Shown: piece after piece, positions 24,094 through 64,000 of the stretch | How positions within the stretch are numbered: the first letter of the stretch is position 1 | Layout of the letters: every line of letters starts with the position of its first letter | Source of the DNA: Dreissena polymorpha | Taxonomy: Eukaryota > Mollusca > Bivalvia > Myida > Dreissenidae | Direction: 5' to 3' | NCBI RefSeq assembly: GCF_020536995.1 | Contig: NC_068366.1 | Span: 69,319,030-69,383,029 of the forward strand | DNA: 64,000 nucleotides | Program-made: the position numbers and the translations under genes | The notes under the pieces: model-generated | Databases searched by the model: none | The model's input: the letters and a program-made list of their open reading frames with translations, nothing else | Told to the model about the DNA's origin: nothing

Positions 24094-24520
24094 GCCGCAG
24101 AAGCGGAGGTATGGTGCTTTGCTTTTGTACGTCGGTAGGTCGGTTCATCGGTTTGTTGGTAGGTAGGTCGTTCGGTTGTTCCGTAGGCTATTCGTGTCCG
24201 CTCGAAACCAAACTGTATTAGAATGTATTTAACTTAGAACCAAGCAAATTGATATGGTTGTTATTTGGGAGTAAAAACGATGCCCATTATATTTGAGGTT
24301 AAAAGATAAAAGGGTTAGGTCACAGGTGTTTGTTACTTGAAGTGAAATAGATCCAGTAGTCAATTTAGGTACCGTTAATACTCATTACACATGTCTTTAC
24401 AATACTTTCAACTGTTTTTAAAACATATGAACTTTAGGCATTTAATTCAATTATTGTACGATGGAACGTGGTGTTGATATTCAAGAATGTAATCCTGTAA
24501 AATAGTGTGCACAAAAATCC
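24090..24520 (+). mobile_element. fragment of a second hairpin-started MITE family
   Basis: The start is a hairpin, tgcctccgccgcagaagcgg, turning on gcagaagc, followed by repeated cggtaggtcggttc words. Further right, ggttaggtcacaggtgtttg and a tattcaagaatg word recall the body of a common bivalve interspersed repeat, strongly decayed. The right end is not identifiable, so the limit is approximate. Confidence 0.45.
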
Positions 24521-25139
24521 CCATTATTATCAGTTCAAAATGGAGGTGACTATCAATGTGCCATCATGGCTGAATTAATATGAGTTCGTCAGCTTGATAG
24601 TCATGACTTCCGCCCGCAAAACTTGAGCTTGTGCTTTCTTTAAAAGTACTAGACATACTTGAATTAGACTTGATGTAATTGTATATGGTAATGCTAGGAT
24701 AATGCTAGTCCCTTCACCAGAGGTAAAAGGTCGGGGTACTGTTTATAAAAAAGAACTCTACTGAATAGTGTATTTACTCAACCTTAACATAAGATATAAC
24801 ATGACATTCACATGCGTGTGTATGTTTTCCTTTTGTGTATCAATCCCTTTCTTTGTTTTTTGTTCTGTCTGTTCGTTCATTCGTCCGCAGAAATGAAATA
24901 TATTAAAATATATAAATACACATAAAACAATGATGACACTTCGTATGCAAATTAAAGTTCTGTATATATATTATTTTTTTTACAGGATTTCGCATTCCTT
25001 CTCTGCATGCTAATGAAAAGAGACTGCTAATTAAACTAGAATTGTGCGTAAACATTCAAATATTCGAACGGTATACACCGTTTTAATATGGAAAAATGGT
25101 ATACAAGATGTATTTTACGTTGAAAATGACCAAATTTAC

Positions 25140-25305
25140 GGAGATACCCGTCCGGTTTCCGGTTTTCAGAGAGTTCGGTTTATTCAACATTTTTTAACAA
25201 AGAAATAGAAGGAGAAAATACGGGACTGGCCCGACCATCCGGAATCGGGAGAGTTCCGGTATTCAGAGAGTCCGGTATTGGCAGAGTCTACTGTATATCA
25301 AATTG
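25140..25305. repeat. possible DNA-transposon terminus
   Basis: The words ccggttttcagagagttcgg and ccggtattcagagagtccgg are direct repeats about 90 bp apart, followed by ggcagagtctactgtat. Such repeats are seen at ends of pogo-like elements. No partner end or transposase is found, so the call is weak. Confidence 0.25.
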
Positions 25306-25595
25306 ATCGTAATATACACATGCTTTTTTCATTAGACGGTAATGGTTAGCAAATATTCAAAACAAATAAAACCTGCCTTTGCTGTGACAAATGAATATTG
25401 GATTTCATTATAAAAATTACAAAAGTGATAAATGTCCATAGAAATGTTATGCTTTTACTAGTGTATTGTTGGAAATACTGTATTGTTTGTATGACGTCCG
25501 TATAATAAAAATTACAACCAAAAATTACTTATTTATTATAATTGACAATTTTTGTCGATGTTAATTTACAACTCAGTCTAAATTTTGTTTTCAGA

Positions 25596-59894
<34,299 letters not shown>

Positions 59895-59906
59895 GTATAC
59901 ATAATA

Positions 59907-60037
59907 TTACTTCTTCTTCTCCTGCTCCTCCTCCTCCTCCTCCTACTACTACAACTACTACTACTACTACTTCTACTACTTCTACTACTACTACTACTTC
60001 TACTACTTCTACTACTTCTACTACTACTACTACTACA
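59907..60037. repeat. CTC/CTA triplet microsatellite
   Basis: ctc and cta triplets starting 13 bases after the GAIN B donor. The open frame across it is an artefact. Confidence 0.95.
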
Positions 60038-60840
60038 GTAGAGTTAGCGATTGTGTTCCGCGTTTAATCGGTAAACAATCGCAAACAAGCCGATTTAATC
60101 GCTTAATATATTTTCAGTGGTTATTAAGCGTTTTAAACGGATTTCATCGGTTTTTAAGCGTTTTCATCCGTTGAATTGCGCAACCACTTTTTAAAGCGAT
60201 TTATCGCTACGCATGCGCATTTGTCCAAACCGCTGAAAAGCGCTGAATGGGCGGAGCCTAACAGAGGTAGGTGTGTCCTAAAATATGTATTTTTAGATCC
60301 TTGCATATCTGTGTGTTACCCATTTTCAGTTTGAACGTTATTATTATATTTTACTTTAATAGTGTATCCATCAAAAATATATGTTATTTAAGAAATATCA
60401 TCTCTTATTACAAATCCTAAACAAAATACTTAACACATATTTGTACACATATCTGTAGGATACTGTTTGTGGGATAAATATAATTCATTTATAAATGAGG
60501 GGATCGACGTGAAACACGCTCACAATTGTATTGTTCGACTTATTTCCCGTGTTTGAAATTTGTCGTTATCAATTGTCGATGGAAACCGTATTTTACAAAT
60601 AAAATATTTTAAGAACACCTTAACAGTGAGCGTGCAGATTGATAAAAAAGCAAAAATTGCGTGTGTTTTTTTGTGTTTTTTTTCTATGAGAGCCGTAATG
60701 TTCGTTTATATAGTATGTAAGTACACTATAATGAAATGAGAATTCATTAAAATGTTAGTCAGTGATAATTCTAAACGCCTTTGAACGTGCACTCTTGCTT
60801 GAAAAGGGCGCTATATAAATCCGGTATAATAATAATAACC
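60036..60840. repeat. unclassified interspersed repeat region with LINE/SINE-type tail
   Basis: The left part (60036-60245) has recurring words such as ttaagcgttttaaacgg and ttaagcgttttcatccg, and an inverted pair gcgattgtg and caatcgc. Right at 60800-60838 is gaaaagggcgctatataaat followed by aataataataa, a 3' tail shape shared by L2/CR1-like LINEs and the SINEs they mobilise. Whether both ends belong to one element is unknown. Confidence 0.4.
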
Positions 60841-60858
60841 TATTTTCACGAATGTGGT

Positions 60859-60888
60859 ACGATCGTCTTTTAATTAAAAGACGATCGT
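60859..60888. repeat. perfect 30 bp palindrome
   Basis: acgatcgtcttttaa followed directly by its exact reverse complement. No spacer and no neighbouring gene; could be a terminal or cruciform-prone remnant. Confidence 0.9.
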
Positions 60889-60889
60889 T

Positions 60890-62320
60890 ATATATGTTAC
60901 TGTTTACTACTGTGTCTTGTTGAATCATTTAAAATAATTGATTAATAATTGATTGGTTATGACGGATTAATATTTAAGTTCAAATATTTACTTTTTTAAG
61001 CTAAACATCTTCATGACTGCATTTCTGACGATTTACAGACGTTTCGCGCCCAAGTATTTTAGCATCCTTGTTATTTCGCCCCCGTGACGTTTCCGCCCTC
61101 GTCGTTTCGCAATTTTTATTTGAATAACAGGATATTTATCACGTCAATGATCACTTATAGTCTAGAGTAGTAACAACAAAAAAACGAAAAAAAAATAATT
61201 GTCTGATCTATTTATGTATTTATTTGACATAAAATAACGTAAAATAACAGTGTAAAACAACGTGATGAACACATACGATTTTTCAGTAGTTTAGTAACAT
61301 AAAACGACAATGAAAGCATTCTTTATTTATATACTTTATGAAGTACATAAACATATCTGCGTAACATCCGAAGTCAAGCTCGTATCCTGACTTCACAGCG
61401 GCTTTGTATTCCTCAAGAGAAATACCTGTGCAATGACGGATTTATTGTTTATCAGATTATCCATAACATATATCGATGGATTATATAATAACTTTTTTTA
61501 TAATAAGTAAATGTATATCGTTTTAGGAGTAAATCAAGTACATAGAAAAACAAGTTGATTTATCATTTCGTTATTTATAATTAATGATAACCCTAGAAAC
61601 AAAACGATTTTGCGAATAGCTTACAATTATTCAAAAATATATATCGCTTTAAAACCTAAAAAACTAAAACTAGAAATTGTAATGTTTTTATTTAAAAAAA
61701 AACATCATGTAAATATCTTTGAAAGATGGTAAAACCGCCACTCCATGACGATCTTTATCTGATAGTAAAAATATTATTACGCAACAACATCGGATTAGCG
61801 GCAACGTTCCAAAACATAAGATGCCCGCATTGAGTGGCAAGTTTATGACACTTGTTCAGACTGTTAATCAAATATCCGTTGAGTAAAGTGCTCCACTTTA
61901 AAATAAACAGAATTGTTTATTTATTGACAATTGAAGGCGTGTGTAATTACGCCTTGTAGTACGAGTATATGCATGAAGCAATTATTTAATAATTTATGTG
62001 TCAACAACGTACTCGATCAAAATAAATACTAGTCTAATTTATAAGACGCGCAAAGAATTTAGAGTTACTTTTTATTTGGGGCTAAATTCTTTGGAATATT
62101 CAAATATTACCAATATAAAAAGTAGCTTAATATTTGTAGAACGTCAACATGTTGGACGAAATATATAACACTGATGTACGATGAGCTTCCTATGTTATTA
62201 TTAAGGATAAATAGTTTATTTATCAAATGCATAAATAAACATTGTTCAGCACAAAATGACATTTCATTTTGATACTAAAATCATCGTAATATAACATGTT
62301 TACAAGGTCAACCTTTTCAA
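60890..62320. other. non-coding stretch
   Basis: Around 61040-61110 the words gtttcgcgccc, tatttcgcccc, gtttccgccc and cgtttcgc recur, a degenerate GC-richer repeat. Otherwise AT-rich with no exon. In particular I found no GPS-type Cys/Trp exon. Confidence 0.5.
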
Positions 62321-62324
62321 AAAG

Positions 62325-62393
62325 TGGCGGTGGTGGTGGTGGTGGTGGTGGTGGTGGTGATGGTGGTGATAGTGGTGATGGTGATGATGATGG

Positions 62394-62478
<85 letters not shown>

Positions 62479-62663
62479 GATGGTGGTGATGATGCTGGTG
62501 ATGATGCTGGTGATGATGATGGTGATGATGATGGTGATGATGGATGTGATGATGATGGTGATGATAATGGTGGTGATGATGGTGGTAATGATAATGGTGA
62601 TGATGGTGATGATGGTGATGATGGTGATGGTGGTGATGGTGATGATGGTGATGATGGTGATGG

Positions 62664-62713
<50 letters not shown>

Positions 62714-62714
62714 C

Positions 62715-62758
<44 letters not shown>

Positions 62759-62982
62759 GTGGTGATGATGCTGGTGATGATGCTTGTGAGGATGATGGTG
62801 ATGATGATGGTGATGATGATGGTGATGATGATGGTGATGATAATGGTGGTGATGATGGTGGTAATGATAATGGTGATGATGGTGATGATGGTGATGATGG
62901 TGATGATGGTGATGATGGTGATGATGGTGATGATGGTGATGATCGCGACGACGATGATGATGATGCAGTTGATGATGATTAA
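62325..62982. repeat. (GAT)n array, ~660 bp, with higher-order repeat
   Basis: Triplet array of gat with ggt, gct and aat variants. A block with tggtggtgatgatgctggtg at 62481 is repeated at 62758 (277 bp period), including the aatggtggtgatgatggtgg variants further on. Open in several frames on both strands (poly-Asp, poly-Met, poly-Ile), all artefacts. Confidence 0.97.
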
Positions 62983-62989
62983 AAGTGCG

Positions 62990-64000
62990 ATCATTCGCTA
63001 ATTGCAGTCAAACATTTTTGTTATTCTTTTTTATTACTCAGAAGTATCAGAAATATGCAAAAACTAGTCTGTTGTTCCTTCTATAATATAAAATGTATTT
63101 ATTTAGACGAAGAAATTGATAAAAAAACACATACGACTGCATGCATTTTTTGAAGGTTCAAGAAACAAGTGAAAGCATCATTATTCTTGCTTAATTACTG
63201 GACAAACATCCGCCACATGTTGGGAATTGGGGGGGGGCACTTTGGGGCACTTATTTTTATGACACCCGTGTTACTTTAAAAGGTAAACCAATGATAATCA
63301 AACGGTGTTAACTTGTTTTTACGAGTAGTAATTCACCTAAATATTGTTTGTGTATATTCATGTTGGACACATTGATTTCATAACATCAAATGCTTTATAA
63401 TCGAAAACAAAAAATACAATCTTATGTTTTTTAAATAATATTTATAATAAATAACACAATTGAGTTGCAGTGTGTTTTGAAGATTTAAATGAGAGTAATT
63501 TTTAACATAATCTGTATAGATCAGCGTTATGCCAACCACCTGTTGCCAACCAGTGGGTGGAGTCTGTCTGCAAATAGCAGGTGCATGTATTTTTTTTTAA
63601 TTCTTTTTTTTACCCGTAAAATTTACATTCAGAATAACAAAATGAATATTTTTCGCAATTTCAAACTGCACAATACGATATTCGCTATATTTCGTTTTTT
63701 ACAAGAAAATTTCTTGTACATGAAGTATAACAACAACATTTATTAGCTTAAAAGCATATGAAAATTGATTGTGCTAAAACAGATAAACACATGTAACGCA
63801 CAAACTAAAATACACGAATATATGGCAGTGGCAATATCGAGTTGAAACATTTATAATAGGGATTCTTCGCAGGAAACGGACTCGGGAGAGTCTCAATAAG
63901 CCCCAGGTTTTCTATGCAATCAAGCTAAAAATATCGTTTGTAATTAATCTGAATATTCATTGAATAGAAAATATCCTGATTTAACAACTTACATACAATT
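62990..64000. other. non-coding AT-rich end of window
   Basis: A G-run lies near 63228 and a small duplication (gccaaccacctgttgccaac) near 63531. The plus-strand frame at 63489-63746 has no recognisable domain. Confidence 0.45.

Noticed and set aside
62296-63001. Poly-Asp, poly-Met and poly-Ile frames
   Set aside because: All are frames of the same GAT array; mutual overlap on both strands excludes a protein interpretation.

Overview
The window is eukaryotic: AT-rich, intron-rich and crowded with interspersed repeats. The repeat families (TTAA-flanked MITEs carrying a tRNA-like core, a cccccgcc-ended MITE, Crypton-type tyrosine-recombinase elements) and a gene built from symmetrical phase-1 CCP and SRCR exons suggest a bivalve mollusc, perhaps a heterodont such as Dreissena. 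That assignment is inference; no organism marker is present.

Layout. 1-7 kb: arrays of a ~182 bp repeat, forward on the left and inverted on the right, interrupted by a SINE-like repeat and a TTAA MITE. 7-25.5 kb: mostly non-coding, with repeat copies (two further TTAA MITEs, a nested MITE/Crypton/SINE block at 14.7-16.3 kb, a ~65 bp tandem array, a foldback) and two coding-like minus-strand remnants around 8.8-9.7 kb. 25.6-59.9 kb: one plus-strand host gene, the only well-supported gene here. 60-64 kb: intron or repeat sequence with a very long GAT array.

The gene begins with a signal-peptide exon, continues with interleaved CCP/sushi exons and three two-exon SRCR domains, then tandem CCP exons, a hormone-receptor-like domain (HormR) and a GAIN domain. 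This is the ectodomain order of an adhesion GPCR. The GPS end and the seven-helix part would lie beyond the right edge. All CCP exons, and the SRCR pairs taken as units, are phase 1-1, so they can be duplicated or skipped without changing frame.

The gene is recently duplicated and partly decayed. A CCP/SRCR block is repeated ~7.7 kb downstream with its introns, and a CCP pair is repeated with an exact 977 bp period. Three CCP exons have TAG where the conserved Trp is expected, and two GAIN exons are each one base short of the phase their neighbours need. Its introns hold a decayed transposon (30.7-32.9 kb), a decayed repeat gene on the minus strand (40.2-41.6 kb), Crypton-family insertions and very long microsatellites. 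Long open frames over the microsatellites are artefacts. I cannot decide from sequence alone whether the gene is functional, assembled with small errors, or a pseudogene.
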